The notes under the pieces were generated by a model. It did no database searches. It saw only the letters and a program-made list of their open reading frames with translations, and was not told where the DNA came from. From positions 101,308 to 165,307 of the forward strand of contig BCIH01000005.1 in assembly GCA_002897115.2 (NCBI GenBank): a stretch of 64,000 nucleotides of DNA, in the 5' to 3' direction. The position numbers were made by a program, and so were the translations under genes. Shown in pieces: positions 12,856 to 24,276 of this stretch (the first letter of the stretch is position 1; each line of letters opens with the position of its first letter). Origin of the DNA: Prototheca cutis. Its lineage: Eukaryota > Chlorophyta > Trebouxiophyceae > Chlorellales > Chlorellaceae.

Positions 12856-12875
12856 GGGGGGGGGGGGGGGGGGGG
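12856..12875. repeat. Poly-G homopolymer (20 G)
   Basis: An uninterrupted G run in the convergent intergenic region, about 280 bases from the GTPBP1-type stop codon. Confidence 0.9.
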
Positions 12876-13042
12876 ATGGATGCATGTACAGGCACGTTTG
12901 GTAGAGGGACGGGCACTGGAGCCCAGTCAAAATGCATGTGAGAAGGCCGCTGCCAGTCGACAAAAGCGGGGCACTCTACAAAAGATAAAATACTTGAGTC
13001 CGAGTAACGAGCTGAAACAAGAGACACCCCTGGCACTCGGTG

Positions 13043-13047
13043 TTACA
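13043..13047 (-). promoter_or_regulatory. Candidate polyadenylation signal TGTAA (GTPBP1-type gene)
   Basis: TGTAA is the usual green-algal nuclear polyadenylation signal. On the minus strand this copy lies about 110 bases after the stop codon of the gene starting at 16476. The match is short, so it is suggestive only. Confidence 0.45.
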
Positions 13048-13155
13048 CAAGGCATGCTGTGGAATGTCTGTTCCTGATCCACATTCTTTGTTTTTGAATT
13101 GATCGAAAAATTTGGGGCCTGCCCAGCAACTCGGGAAAAAGATCTTCCGCTCTGG

Positions 13156-16100
13156 TCAAGCTGTAGCCGGGATGACCTCCACTCCGGGTCCTGCGACGAC
13201 TCCGACACCCCTGGTCCTGCCCTCACGGAAGACAAACCGGGCGCCGGGGCTGAGATACTCTGGATGCTGCAGGAACCGGAAGCGTACACGAGCCTTGTCC
13301 CCGGAACGAAGCCGGTCTCGGTCCATGGACACGACCGTGGCAGACTGCCGGACCACCTCACAGTGAATGACAGCCTGCACATGCATTGGGGTTGAGGAGG
13401 GGGGTTGTGGGCATTGATGGCAGGTGTCAATCCTCAGGGAGCGCACATCTGCCTTCTTTCGTGGATCCAAAACTCTGGTCCCTGTATGTCATGGAAGGCA
13501 CACGCCTTGTCTACCTTCCATGCATATCGCAGGGCCCCCTCCTCCGTTGCCCAGCATACACAAGCAAGCAAACAGAGACACGCACATGCCTCCTCCATTC
13601 AAGTAATGCATCACCTGGTAGCGTAGTTGGATGGTGGTGGAATGGGTGAGCACGGCAATATCCGCTTCAAAGTCCCAGGACGCCTGGAAGCCCAGTCGGG
13701 AGTCCACCAGGACCATGCCCTTCCGCACGGCGCTGCGCTTGATTTTTTTCAATGCTAACGCCGCAGTCTGACCGGCCACCACCTGGGGTTGTTGCAGTTT
13801 AGATGCAAAGGGCCAAAGCGTTGTCGGGTCGGATTGCTCCCAGCACCCGTGGAGGGGTACAGGAGGAGGGAAGCAGCCCAGATGATCGACCTGTCGACCA
13901 GTGCCAATCAATGCCATGTGGCCACAGTGCTCACAGACCCCCCTCCCCCCCCCAAAAAATAAAATAAAACAAATCTTTCCAACCAATAATTCACCTCTGA
14001 GACGGGCAGTCGCTTGAAGTGTATGCTTTTCACGGTGCAGGGTTTGAACCTGCCATCGGCAATGTCGGGTCCGAGCACCAGGGTGCTGCCGGCATGGATC
14101 CGCCCAGATTTGAGAGTCCCTGCCACGACTGTCCCCACGCCCGGCACCGCAAACGCCTCGTTGATGACAAAGTGTGCTGCACCCCGCACCTTGTCGTCCC
14201 TGAAAGTTTGGGGGGATTCGCGCAGATGGTGATGCACCGGTGTGTGTGGACAAGGTGGAACCCTGAGCGTGCCTGCCTGCTCATCCCTGCCGGGTTCCCT
14301 ATCATCATCCTATTGCAATGATACCCAGAGTCGGACAATCCTGCACAACAAACGATGCCAGGTCTCCCCACCCGGACCCCTATCATCACCAGCGGTGCCT
14401 CCGGGGGAGGAGGTTGAGGAAGCTGCGCAGGAGGTCTACGCCCTGGCCTGTCACAGAAGAAATCTGGAAAATAGGCACCATATTGGACGTGTGCACGTGC
14501 CTCGCCGACAGCATGACGTCATCCAGTGATCGGACCTGCAGCGTGTGTTTTGGGCATGCTTGCCTCGCAAGGAACTGACCTCATGTCCAGCACTGGAACA
14601 GCCCGTGATGAATCAAGGAAGTGCCCTCCACGCAACGCTCCCTTGCAAGTCCCCCATCCATTTTCAGGAGCACCAGCGACCCATCCACCCACCATGAAAG
14701 GCCGCTTGCGTATGGTTGGGTGCTTGAGAATGGCGTTCAACGTGTCGAGTGTGTGCTTTGTCACGTGTTCGGGTGCCAGGTCCACCTGGGAAGAGATATG
14801 GTGACATGGTTCGGCATCCGGACAGTTCGACCGTGTTCTCGCCAGCCGAACAACTCCCCCATCGTTACGATAGCTGTCTTATAACACATGCTCCTGCAAC
14901 GACAGCACCGGGAACCAAGAATGAATGCATCCGGTCTCAACCCCACCTTGGTGACCACAACAAACACCGGGATCTGGAGTGCCAGGGCGATACCCAGGTG
15001 CTCCTTGCACATGCCTATGACCCCGGCGTTGGCCCCTACCACCAGGCACGCGGTGTCCGGCATGTGTCCCGTCAGGCCAGAGGCTGTCGTCTTAAAGTAC
15101 TTGGCATGCCCCGCAAGATCCACCAGCGTGATGATCTGCACAGCAGTGTGGGCAGCATCGAGTGAAAGAGGCTGCACAATAGCACAAAACCCACTGTGGG
15201 GAGAGGCCCTTCTACGCATGGCAGCAGGCCCCCAAGTTCATGGGATCAGATTTGCGATCCCCACATCCCGACCATGAACCCCATCCCTGCCACGTACCTT
15301 GGATGCTTTGGCGACGTATTCAGCCGCCGTGGACGGACGGTACTGGGTGTCGTTCAGAAACTGGCCACTCGGGTCGATGCAGACGCTGTGTTGCCCAATC
15401 GCCGACGTCCGACCTGTGAACAGGAGTTTTAAGGTCGCAGCTGTCCTTTGATGGGATCGATACATACATTTGAATCAGCACCTTTCAAAGTCCATAGTAC
15501 TCCAGTAGCCCGTCAAGGGCAGCAGCACACCCCAGTGTAGGCGGTCGTCGCCGGTCAAAACACCCACCCATGCAATGGCTGCTGCCACCATTCAGGAACC
15601 AATCAAATGCTTACCGGTTTGGTGCTCGTGGCCATGGGTGAACACTCTGGACCGGGCAGAGCCTCGGCCATCGTCAAGGGCTGCCCGTGTGAGCACGCCG
15701 ACAAGGGTGCTCTTTCCGCTGTCCACATTGCCAATCACTGCCACGTGCACCTCCACCGCAGGGCCCGTCCCTGCACGCTCCCGGGCCATGGCAGCCACAT
15801 CGTCGGGGCGCCGGCGCAGCACGCTGACATCGGCGCCCTCCAAAGCCATGGCGGTTGTGAGCTCGGCCACTGCCGCGTCCAGCGTCCCGGGGCCCAGCTT
15901 CGCGAGCCCCAGTGTTGCTGCGTCCAGTTCAACAAGCGTCTCCCCACCATGCTTGAGCCGACCCTGTGTGCAGCCGTTATTGGTCATTGTAAGCTCTCTC
16001 TCTCTGCCTTTCTCCCTCTTGAGGGCCAGACCTTTTGCATCTGTTGGGACCCCAGACCTTCAAACTCCCCCCAAAAATCTACATGGATGGATGGGAATGT

Positions 16101-16476
16101 CATTTCAAGGCAGGCACACCCGAGCTACCAGCACACCCACTCACCACTGCCGCGGCAAGCCATGACGGCAGGCATGGCTGCCCTTCAACTCCCACCTCCT
16201 GCATGCAGTGGATCCAGGTGATGGGCGCCTCTCACAACCAGGGGCTCAACAATTCCCCATTTCTAGCATGGTATCCACACATATTCCTCCCGGGAAGAAA
16301 TCCAATTTGCAATGGATTTAAGGAGCTCTCCAATGCCGTGATGCACTACATGGCATCCCTCGCAAACGGGCAGGCTCAAACGCGGCTCCCATGCAGACAC
16401 TGCTGCTTACCTGGGCCTCCGAGCGTTCAGCTCGACAGCGCTCCGTCTCGTTCATGCCACTCTCTAAACGCTCCAT
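13156..16476 (-). CDS. GTPBP1/GTPBP2-type translational GTPase
   Basis: This is an EF-Tu-like GTPase of the GTPBP1 group, linked in animals to ribosome rescue and mRNA turnover. Nine exons join in phase: 16476-16411, 15963-15615, 15413-15298, 15135-14947, 14785-14693, 14535-14390, 14199-13995, 13782-13615 and 13374-13156. The product is 516 residues. G1 is [10 protein letters not shown]3 is DLAGH, the GTPBP1 form rather than the DTPGH of elongation factors. G4 is TKVD, built across an exon junction. Downstream are a domain 2 block ([20 protein letters not shown]) and the diagnostic domain 3 strings [30 protein letters not shown] and [12 protein letters not shown], the last as [14 protein letters not shown]. 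Exon 1 encodes only 22 residues ([14 protein letters not shown]...) and ends at a strong GTAAGC donor, which fixes the start. The N-terminal extension is shorter than in animals. The gene is divergent from DDX47. Confidence 0.92.
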
Positions 16477-16967
16477 CCCAGATCTCAAATTCGAATGTCA
16501 AATCAACTCAAAGTGTGCCCTCCTCGTGACAAGGGGCAGGGAACGAGGTTGCACAACGGAGTCCGGGCCCGAGCTGCTTAACCTGCCCTTTCTGAGGACG
16601 ATGCCGTCCAGCTTTTGAGACGGTCCCAGCGGCAGGAAAAATTACTGAATTTCCTATAATGATTCTCTACAACATTATGCTTGATTTTCGACTTGTAGAA
16701 GCAAAGCTGTGGACGCTTGCGCGGAGATTCCTCGGAACAAAGCGATCTCGCGTTTTTCCATGAGCGACCCAGCATCCACATTCCTGAGTTCCGGGCCGCA
16801 TGCACTCAGCTCCCAACGAATGCAACCAGCCGAGGTCGTCTGCTACAGTTGCATGAACAGCAAAGGTACCACAACATTCTAGAGAATAGTTGACATATAT
16901 TTCTTGTTCCGCGAGCGCCTTTCTTAGTTCATAAGCGGGGCCCACACCGGCGGAAGGTGAAGGCGGC
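16477..16967. other. Divergent upstream region, GTPBP1-type gene and DDX47
   Basis: 491 bases between two start codons that face away from each other. An AT-richer patch at about 16630-16690 (AAAAATTACTGAATTTCCTA) stands out from the GC-rich surroundings and could be core promoter sequence for either gene. No coding block is visible. Confidence 0.4.
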
Positions 16968-17272
16968 ATGGGGGCCCGACTCGCCAATGAGAAGGGCAAC
17001 CCCCAGCAGGCCGCTGCGGTCGAGGCTTTCGAGGCTCTGGGAGTGTGCACACAGTTGGCAGAGGCAGCGGCAGAACTGGGATGGAAGCAGCCCACTGAGA
17101 TTCAGTCGCAGGCCATTCCGCACGTCCTCCAAGGTGCGCCGCCCTGTGTCTGGGGGCTTCTAACCTGGATGGAATCTCTGGTGGGCATGAGGAGTATTAG
17201 GTCAGCTTGTCTGATTCTGGAACGACATTGCATTGGATTGCTCAACACAACAACAACAACAACAACAACAAC

Positions 17273-17316
<44 letters not shown>

Positions 17317-19065
17317 TTGCGAGCAGGGCAAGATATCATTGGGTTGGCGCAGACCGGTTCAGGCAAAACGGGCGCCTTTGCCCTTCCCATCCTGCAGGTA
17401 TGTGTGTATTGTTGCTGGAATTTGTACGGTGTATTCATGGTGAATGTGGTATTGTTCGTGTATTTCCGGGGTGACGTTCGAGGCAGCTGGCATGTATTGA
17501 CGACTGGACCGGGGGAGGAACAAGGGGAGTCCTTGACCGATTCCTTCATCCCTTGGGCCACTCCCTCCCTCCCCCCCCCTCCCTCTGTGCTCCAGCAACT
17601 GCTTGACACGCCTCAGCCATTCTTTGCGCTGGTGCTGTCTCCCACACGCGAGCTGGCAATCCAGATCTCGGAGCAGTTTGAGGCGTTGGGTGTGGCCATC
17701 GGGCTCAAGTCGGCCGTCCTTGTCGGCGGCATCGACATGATGGCCCAGGTCCGCTGGGTTCTATTGTTGAATCGGGGGTGGGGTGTGTCAAGAATGGCAA
17801 AGGGATTTTTGGACTGTGGGACAATTTTGAGGGTGGTGATGTTGGAAGAGCGGGGTCCGCCGACGAGCGGCTCTCCGGACCGTCCGGCACTTCTACAAAG
17901 GCACAGAATCTTGCACATGCGGTAAAGGCCACTTGTCCCCACCCCCAGTCCATCCATCCGTCTACTCACACTGAATATGTTGCAGGCGATTGCGCTGGCC
18001 AAGCGCCCGCATGTGATTGTGGGCACGCCCGGTCGGGTAGTCGATCACCTGACCAACACCAAGGGCTTTTCGCTCAAGGCGCTGAAGCATCTGGTGCTGG
18101 ATGAGGCTGATCGCCTGCTGAACATGGACTTTGAACAGGAAATCGATGCCATCCTCAAGGCCATCCCCAAGGAGCGCCGCACGCAGCTCTTCTCGGCGAC
18201 CATGACCAGCAAGGTTGCCAAGTTGCAGAGGGCCTGCCTCCGTAACCCTGCACGGGTGGAAGTCGCAGCAAAAAACACCACTGTCGCCACGCTGCGACAG
18301 GAGTACATGTTCATCCCCGCCAAATACAAAGACTGCTACCTCGTGTTCCTCATGACAGGTGTGTTTGGAATTTTGTTTGTTTGGTGGGGGGGGAGAGACT
18401 GTTACTAGTCTCTGTTTGTGTGTGTGTCTACGCTTCTTTTTCAAACACCCAAGCTGGACACATGCTCGAACACAGAACTGGGTGGGACAAGCACGATCAT
18501 CTTCACGCGGACGTGCGATGCGACACGGCGGCTGGCGCTGATGCTGCGAAATCTGGGGTTTGGCAGCATTCCCATCCATGGCCAGATGAGTCAGCCCAAG
18601 CGTCTGGCGGCAATGAACAAGTTCAAGGCCGGGGACCGCAGCATCCTTGTGGCAACCGACGTCGCCTCTCGTGGCCTGGACATTCCCTCGGTGGACCTGG
18701 TCCTGAACTACGACGTACCCACAAACGGCAAGGACTACGTGCACCGCGTGGGACGCACCGCCCGCGCGGGACGCTCGGGCCGCGCTGTCACGCTCGTGAC
18801 GCAGTACGATGTCGAGGCCTACCAGAAGATTGAAGCCGTCATCGGCAAGAAGCTGGAGGCCTACGCAGCGGAACAGGAAGCCGTGCTGTCGCTGCTGGAG
18901 CGGGTGGGTGATGCCCAGCGCATCGCCACCATGCAGATGAAGGAGGCCGATGGCAAGAAGCGTGGCAGGAAGGGCACCGGGGATGACGAAGATGATCGTG
19001 CGGGGGCCGCGGGTGCCACCGTGCAGCCTGGACACAAGGGACTCAAGGCCCGCCGACGGCACTGA
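16968..19065 (+). CDS. DDX47: DEAD-box RNA helicase, DDX47/Rrp3 family
   Basis: This is an ATP-dependent RNA helicase of the group needed for 18S rRNA maturation in the nucleolus. Exons 16968-17133, 17327-17397, 17596-17748, 17986-18358 and 18476-19065 join in phase to 450 residues, the normal family length. All motifs are present: Q motif ([14 protein letters not shown]), I (AQTGSGKT), Ia (PTRELA), Ib (TPGR), II (DEAD), III (SAT), V ([10 protein letters not shown]) and VI ([10 protein letters not shown]). The block [20 protein letters not shown] is typical of DDX47 rather than of other DEAD-box groups. The C-terminal tail is basic ([17 protein letters not shown]), as in the yeast and human proteins. 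Intron 1 ends in a CAA repeat followed by a 42-base poly-C run placed directly before the acceptor. The gene converges with CLEC16A. Confidence 0.96.
17245..17316. repeat. (CAA)n microsatellite followed by poly-C (42 C)
   Basis: A CAA trinucleotide repeat of about ten units runs into 42 C (17275-17316). The tract ends ten bases before the acceptor of DDX47 exon 2, so it takes the place of the usual polypyrimidine tract of this intron. Confidence 0.93.
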
Positions 19066-19548
19066 GGGCCAGTCCCGTCCTTGTGATGGGGATTTGGGCC
19101 TGACCATAGAGCTCAACACCCTCTCCAACAATCAGCAATTGTTCAGGCATGCACTGCTTGCTTGGGACACGCAAACCATTTAATGCCCTCCTTGTCGAGG
19201 GAAGCCTCCTGCACAGCTGTAAGGAAATGACAAACCTTTGAGATGACACCAGAACTCTTGTGCCTGAATCCAGAGGCCTAGCCCTTTCACACACAAAAAA
19301 AGAAACGATATGCCTCCTATGAGTTTTGCAAAGAATCGATCATCAATCCAAGTGGGCCTTGGACAATTTTCAGTCGCAGGTCCGGCGACGTCAGTAGACC
19401 AATGAGCATCTGTGCCTGTGACCGGCCCCGGTTGCTCTATCAACATGCACCATTCACGGTATCACGGTGGACAGAGAAAGNCCCCTGCCTCTTCCCCAAC
19501 CACCCGCCGTGCCAAGTGCCAGGCGCCAGGCACGCCAGGCACCGAATA
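19066..19548. other. Convergent 3' region between DDX47 and CLEC16A
   Basis: 483 bases holding the two facing 3' UTRs. A TGTAA signal for DDX47 lies at 19218-19222. A single undetermined base sits at 19481. No gene is visible. Confidence 0.55.
19218..19222 (+). promoter_or_regulatory. Candidate polyadenylation signal TGTAA (DDX47)
   Basis: TGTAA lies 153 bases after the DDX47 stop codon, a plausible distance for a green-algal 3' UTR. Confidence 0.45.
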
Positions 19549-22500
19549 TCAGGAGCACAGTGGCCCCAGGCGGCGGGCTTGCCATGCCCGGCACGCCACG
19601 CCGCAGCCGCGCAGGTACCCAGCAGCCTCTTCCGCGGCAGCAGGGCTCGGCAGCGCCACGGTCCAGTGGCCCGCGGTCAGTGCGCTCCGCAGCGCATCGG
19701 TGCCTGGATCGCCGTTTGGGGAGGCGGACGCCAAGGACGTCAGGCGGCGTGCCGACGGCCGCACGCACAGGTGGAGCCAGGTGGGATGTTTGACGTCCCG
19801 ATGAGCCAGCACGCCTGCTAGAGGGGCAGTGGCAATGGCCAACCACTGCCCATTCACCATCTCCGCAAGCACCACCACAGCTGGGGGGCCCATAGGACCA
19901 GTCAGAGCTGGCGACGGTGCTGTCGGTCCCGACAAAGGTTGGTGGCCAGGCGGAAAACTATCCAGTTCGTGGTGCCCGGACGTACCATTGGGGCCGGCGC
20001 CGGCCGTCGGGCGCTCAGGCATCGAACCACCACTTGAAGTGTCTGCAGCAGAAACATACGCGGGTTCGACGCGCAACATCACGTGCCGCTCTTGACCCCG
20101 ACGGAACGCGACGGTGCAGGGGAAGCTCAGTACCTCTGGCGGCGCGAGCTGCGCCGCAGTCGGAGGTATCCTTGTGTCCAAGGCGTTGCTGCTTTCATGC
20201 AGGCCGGGGCTGGGGGCACGACTGGATGCGCCACTGTGTTGCTGTCGCATGCTGATCGTCGTCGCCATCGCCGCCTCTGTGTATCCAGACGTTGGCACGG
20301 CATTTCCGCCATCGGCACGGCCGGCACCACTGTTGTCGCCGACGGGACTCTGGCCCCACACGCGCGGGCATGGAGGCAGGACCGCACCCTCGCGCACTTC
20401 CACCCCCCTCGCCGGAGCTGCGGGCTCGGGCTCGACGGGGCAATCGGCCGGCACATCGCCCTTCATCAAGTTGCGCCGGCAACAGGCGATGGCCGCGGCC
20501 GTAACGGCCGCCAACAGCGCCGTCTCCGCAGCCCTGACCAACTCGGCATGCAACGACGCGATCGATGCCTGCACACGCTGCGTCGCCGAGGTGTGGCCCC
20601 CAGCTCCCGATGGCTGCACACTGGGCATGCCAGAAGGGGAGCCTACCTCGGCGGAGAAAGCAGAGTCTTCCGGCCTCACAGCACCAAGTGTCAGCGTCCG
20701 GATACCAGCGCTCGAGCTTCCCAATCCTCCGACGCCTGCAGCAGCGGCGTCGTACTCTGCGGCGGCAGCTGTCCACCGAGCAATCTGGATGGCCAGGCCC
20801 TGGGCCCAGGTGGCGACGGCAACGTGCAGGCCGCCAGGCCCCGAGCGAAGCGTTGCGGTGCGGACCCCGCGCCACGCCCCGCGCACCAGCTCCGGCACTG
20901 CGTCGGCCCATGGCCCTGCCAGGACAGCTTCCAGCCCCGACACTGCTGTCTGCACCGCAGCGTCCAGCTGGGCGGCTTCCCGGCGGGACAGCGTTGCGCC
21001 GGGACCATGCTCGCCGCCCTCAACCAACAGGTGGCCCAGCAACCAGCCCAGCGTGCCCAGCGCCAGCGGGATGGCGTCGGGGCACGCCACCTGCGTCAGC
21101 ACCGCCTCTACCAACTCGGCCTGGTGCTGCTCGCCCCGGGCAGGGTCGGCCAGCGGCGGGGCAGGAAGCGCCGCCGAGCCCGGCGAGAACGAGCTGCTCG
21201 ATGTCGCACGCGATGTTGCTGTTATCGCTGCTGTCGCGCCATGCTGCAGGTGTCTTGCAGATTCGCCTCCTCTCAAACGCACGGCGGGAGAAGGCGTCAC
21301 GGGGGCGGGGCCGGGTGACGGCGAGGCCCGACCACTGCCGGAACCCCTGTCCCCGCCCTCAACAGCTGTTTGCACTGCCTTTGTTCCCTCGCCCGGGCCA
21401 CGGCTCGAAGACACCTCGCTCTTCGCGGCAGATTCCTGGGTCAAAGCCGTGATCAGTTCCAGCTGTCGTCGTCGTCTCCTCGGCAGCAGACCTGTGGGAT
21501 GGAAGGGTGATGCCCAGGGTTTGCTGCCTCAGCAGAGGAGATTAAGCAAGGTTGTGTCAGTGGGTTGAAGGGGATTTTGCCCGTGGAAAAAATATCCCAC
21601 CACACAGCAACAAAACAACTCACCGGCTGCTTCAAGGAGCCCCTCGTCGAGCGTCCGGCAGCGGAGCACGGCGGCCAGGACCCTGCCGGCTGCGGCGGCC
21701 AACTGAGGGTCGGCGCCACCCAGCATCCGCAGCATGGCATTGCGGTATGCGGCTGGTTCGTACTGCAGCAGAGCACGCCAGCGCCGCAGCACGGGTGCAG
21801 GGCCGGTAACATCGGCGGCCGCTGCAGCTGTCGCAGCCGCAGTGCCCGACCCGCCGCACAATAGGGCGGCGAGGACGGTGCCCAACAACTGCGTGTCCAG
21901 CACGGCATAAAACAGACGTTCCAGGATGTAGAGCGCCGTCAGCGGCGCGACAGCGCCACGCTGCAGATTGTGCCGCGCCGCGGCCGAGTCGAGCACCGCC
22001 GCCCCGGGGCTGTCCAGGTACGCCGTTGTCGTTGCGAAGAGCAATGGTGGCGGCGGTGTGCCACTGGGCGACGGCATTGCTGCCGCGGAAGGGCTGAGCA
22101 TGTTCGTGCCAGGGACGTCTGAATGGACACCAACCCCAGCGGTATTAGCATTACCACCAGTAATCGCTGCATCGTTCAACAGGGCAATGTGGGCGGCAGC
22201 AACGTCGTCCTGGATGAGGGGCCAGAAGAGCACGGGGCCGACAAAGCTTCGTCCCAGGCGATCCAGCAGCAGCGCGCCCAGGTCTTCCACGCCCGTGGCC
22301 AGAATGTCGTTGCAGTAAGACAGCATGTCTTCTATTTCGGCCAGGCACGCAGCGACGCCCGCGGCCGCAGGGCCCGAGGCCGCCTCGGCCGCTGCCAGCC
22401 GCCGGTCCAGCTCGCGGCACTGCTCCGCCAGATAGGCTGCGACCGATGAAAAGTAGGCCGACGCCGGCGGCGAAGTCACGTACGTGTGCAGCGCGGGCAG

Positions 22501-23626
22501 CGCGATTGCGTACACATTCAGCGTCAGCGTCTTCACTGCCGCACGGACCATGCCGTCGCGGTGGTTGATAAACTTTATGGCCTCACTGTACAGCGGCAGC
22601 GCCGCGGGACGGTCCTCCGAAGCCGCCTGGAAGAAGAACTGCACGGTCGCCTCATTCAGCCTCAAGCTGATTGTCTTGAGTAGGTTGACGTAGTAGCCCT
22701 GAGTGATTTTTGAGAGCAGCATTTGATTGGGGAGTGGGAGGAAGGGGGGGGGGGGGGGGGGGGGGTCGGATTTAAAAGAAAGACAAAACAAGGACAAAAC
22801 AACAGTGGTGGGGGCTCCACCACCTCCACCCCCTCCAGCACCGCAAATCACCCAGCAAACAAGCAGACCTACCAGAACTTCGTCATCGTCAAAGTCAAAG
22901 CGCATGCCAACGATGTCGTTGATATGGTTGTTTGAGAACAGATAGTACACCGTCTGCTGGTTGCGCACGTTTTGCAGCAGGATGGAGAGCGTCTGGAGCA
23001 CCTGCTGCGCCACGCCGCCGCGTCGGTTCGAGCGCTGCTGCAGGATGACCGTGAAGTGGCCCAGCATGTTGTGCGTCAGGAAATACTCCACCATGTTGGC
23101 ATCGTTCTGGTCACCCCTGCATGTGCATGCATTTGGTTTGATTGTTACAAGGGGAGAGTATGCGCTTGGTGATGGGGGGGATCACAGCCCCTCTTCCCCT
23201 CCCCACCCACACTCCCAGGAATGGAAGTCAAGGAGCGCTTAATCAATCAGCACCGTGCATGCCCTGCTGGAGTATAGGCAGGTACCGCAAGGGGCCTGTC
23301 CCATCGCGGCCCGTGGTGAGGAGGCATTCCCCCGTGAGGCCCTTGGCTCAGCCAGCCTGCCTGCCTGCCACCGGGCAAGTCGGCATGCCAAAGCACATCC
23401 CCCCCCGCATGCTGACGTTCAGGGACCCCCTAAACACTCCATCTCACCATATTACAAGCTCGGCAATGGACCTCAGCGTCTCCACCACCGCGTCCCTGTT
23501 GCTGTCGTCCACCACTGGGTTGCGGAGCAGCACCGAATGCAGGAAGTGCAGCTCCTCCACCGAGAACCGCTCGCGCTGTGGCGTTCCAAACACATAGCTC
23601 CAAAAACCCCTGGAGCGGTCCGCCAT
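19549..23626 (-). CDS. CLEC16A: CLEC16A/FPL-domain protein
   Basis: CLEC16A-family proteins act in endosome/autophagosome trafficking and mitophagy. The start MADRSRGFWSYVFG and exons 23626-23448, 23116-22873, 22698-21624 and 21491-19549 join in phase to 1,146 residues. The N-terminal FPL domain is clear: ETLRSIAELVIWGDQNDANM, then the block ending YYLFSNNHINDIVGMRFDFD, then YYVNLLKTISLRLNEATVQF and FINHRDGMVRAAVKTLTLNV. All four match the conserved order of the family. The middle is Ala/Gly-rich helical sequence. The last 250 residues contain a hydrophobic, PH-like stretch (VVVLAEMVNGQWLAIATAPL, then HPTWLHLCV). The ATG at 23626 was chosen because upstream in-frame codons are non-ATG. Intron 2 contains a 22-base poly-G. 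The C-terminal limit is the first in-frame stop, but a further small exon cannot be excluded. Confidence 0.9.
22744..22765. repeat. Poly-G homopolymer (22 G)
   Basis: A G run inside intron 2 of the CLEC16A gene (poly-C on the transcribed RNA). It lies about 46 bases upstream of the exon 3 acceptor in the direction of transcription. Confidence 0.9.
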
Positions 23627-24276
23627 GTCCTCCCGGCAGAGCCCGAGGCCCCTGCGGGCCGAGGACTCGGCCGGCGCTCCGTACCAAAGGGGGGCGACAG
23701 GGGACGAAGACTGGTTCAGGCGACTTGAGCCGAGCAAGTTTTGGCCTAGTCCCTGCAAGGCATAAATCCAATCTTGGGAGTGTGTATCTGAGATCAGAGT
23801 ATTCCAGAGGTTTGCTGATTCGCAGGGCCAAATCGGCGTCCGTCAAAGTGATCTGCTGCGCGACGAGAATGGCACGGCCCACGTGGGGGCGGTTCTTGGG
23901 GTCTACAAAGGTCTGGGGCCATCCACATCAATGCGACGGGCTCCACCAACCCCCATGGCGTGCAACTTCTCTTTCGACTTGTAGACTAAGGGATTATGCA
24001 GCGTATGTTGCTCAGAGCCTGCCATATTTCTCCTTGCCTGGTGCTTGCACGTCCCCAAAGGAATGTTCGCTTGGTTGCAGTCAGGACACCCGCAGCTGTC
24101 AATGCGGTGTTCACATCATGGTCGTCGGGCCAGCACCGGGGCTTCCTAAGTGCTTGGTCACAGCAATCAAGGAGCCCTCTCGTTGGTCAGGAGGGCGAGT
24201 CATCAAGTCAATTCCAACAACAGGAGCAACAACGGGGTTGCATGGTTGACCACGGTGCTCATGGAACAAACCAAGC
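23627..24276. other. Region between the GBP 3' end and the CLEC16A 5' end
   Basis: 650 bases between two tandem minus-strand genes. It should hold the GBP 3' UTR and the CLEC16A promoter and 5' UTR. Short open frames occur on both strands, but none has conserved sequence or a phase-matched splice partner. Confidence 0.45.

Larger units (their letters stand above)
11974..13155. other. Convergent 3' intergenic region with two poly-G runs
   Basis: This region lies between the 3' ends of the cyclase (+) and the GTPBP1-type gene (-). It contains poly-G runs at 11989-12007 and 12856-12875 and otherwise unstructured sequence. I find no exon chain with matching splice phases and no RNA gene. The 3' UTR of the minus-strand gene probably ends near the TGTAA signal at 13043-13047. 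Confidence 0.5.

Noticed and set aside
23430..23882. Minus-strand frame upstream of CLEC16A (MGRAILVAQQITLTDADL...)
   Set aside because: It overlaps the first CLEC16A exon in another frame and has no family match, so it is probably 5' UTR sequence.
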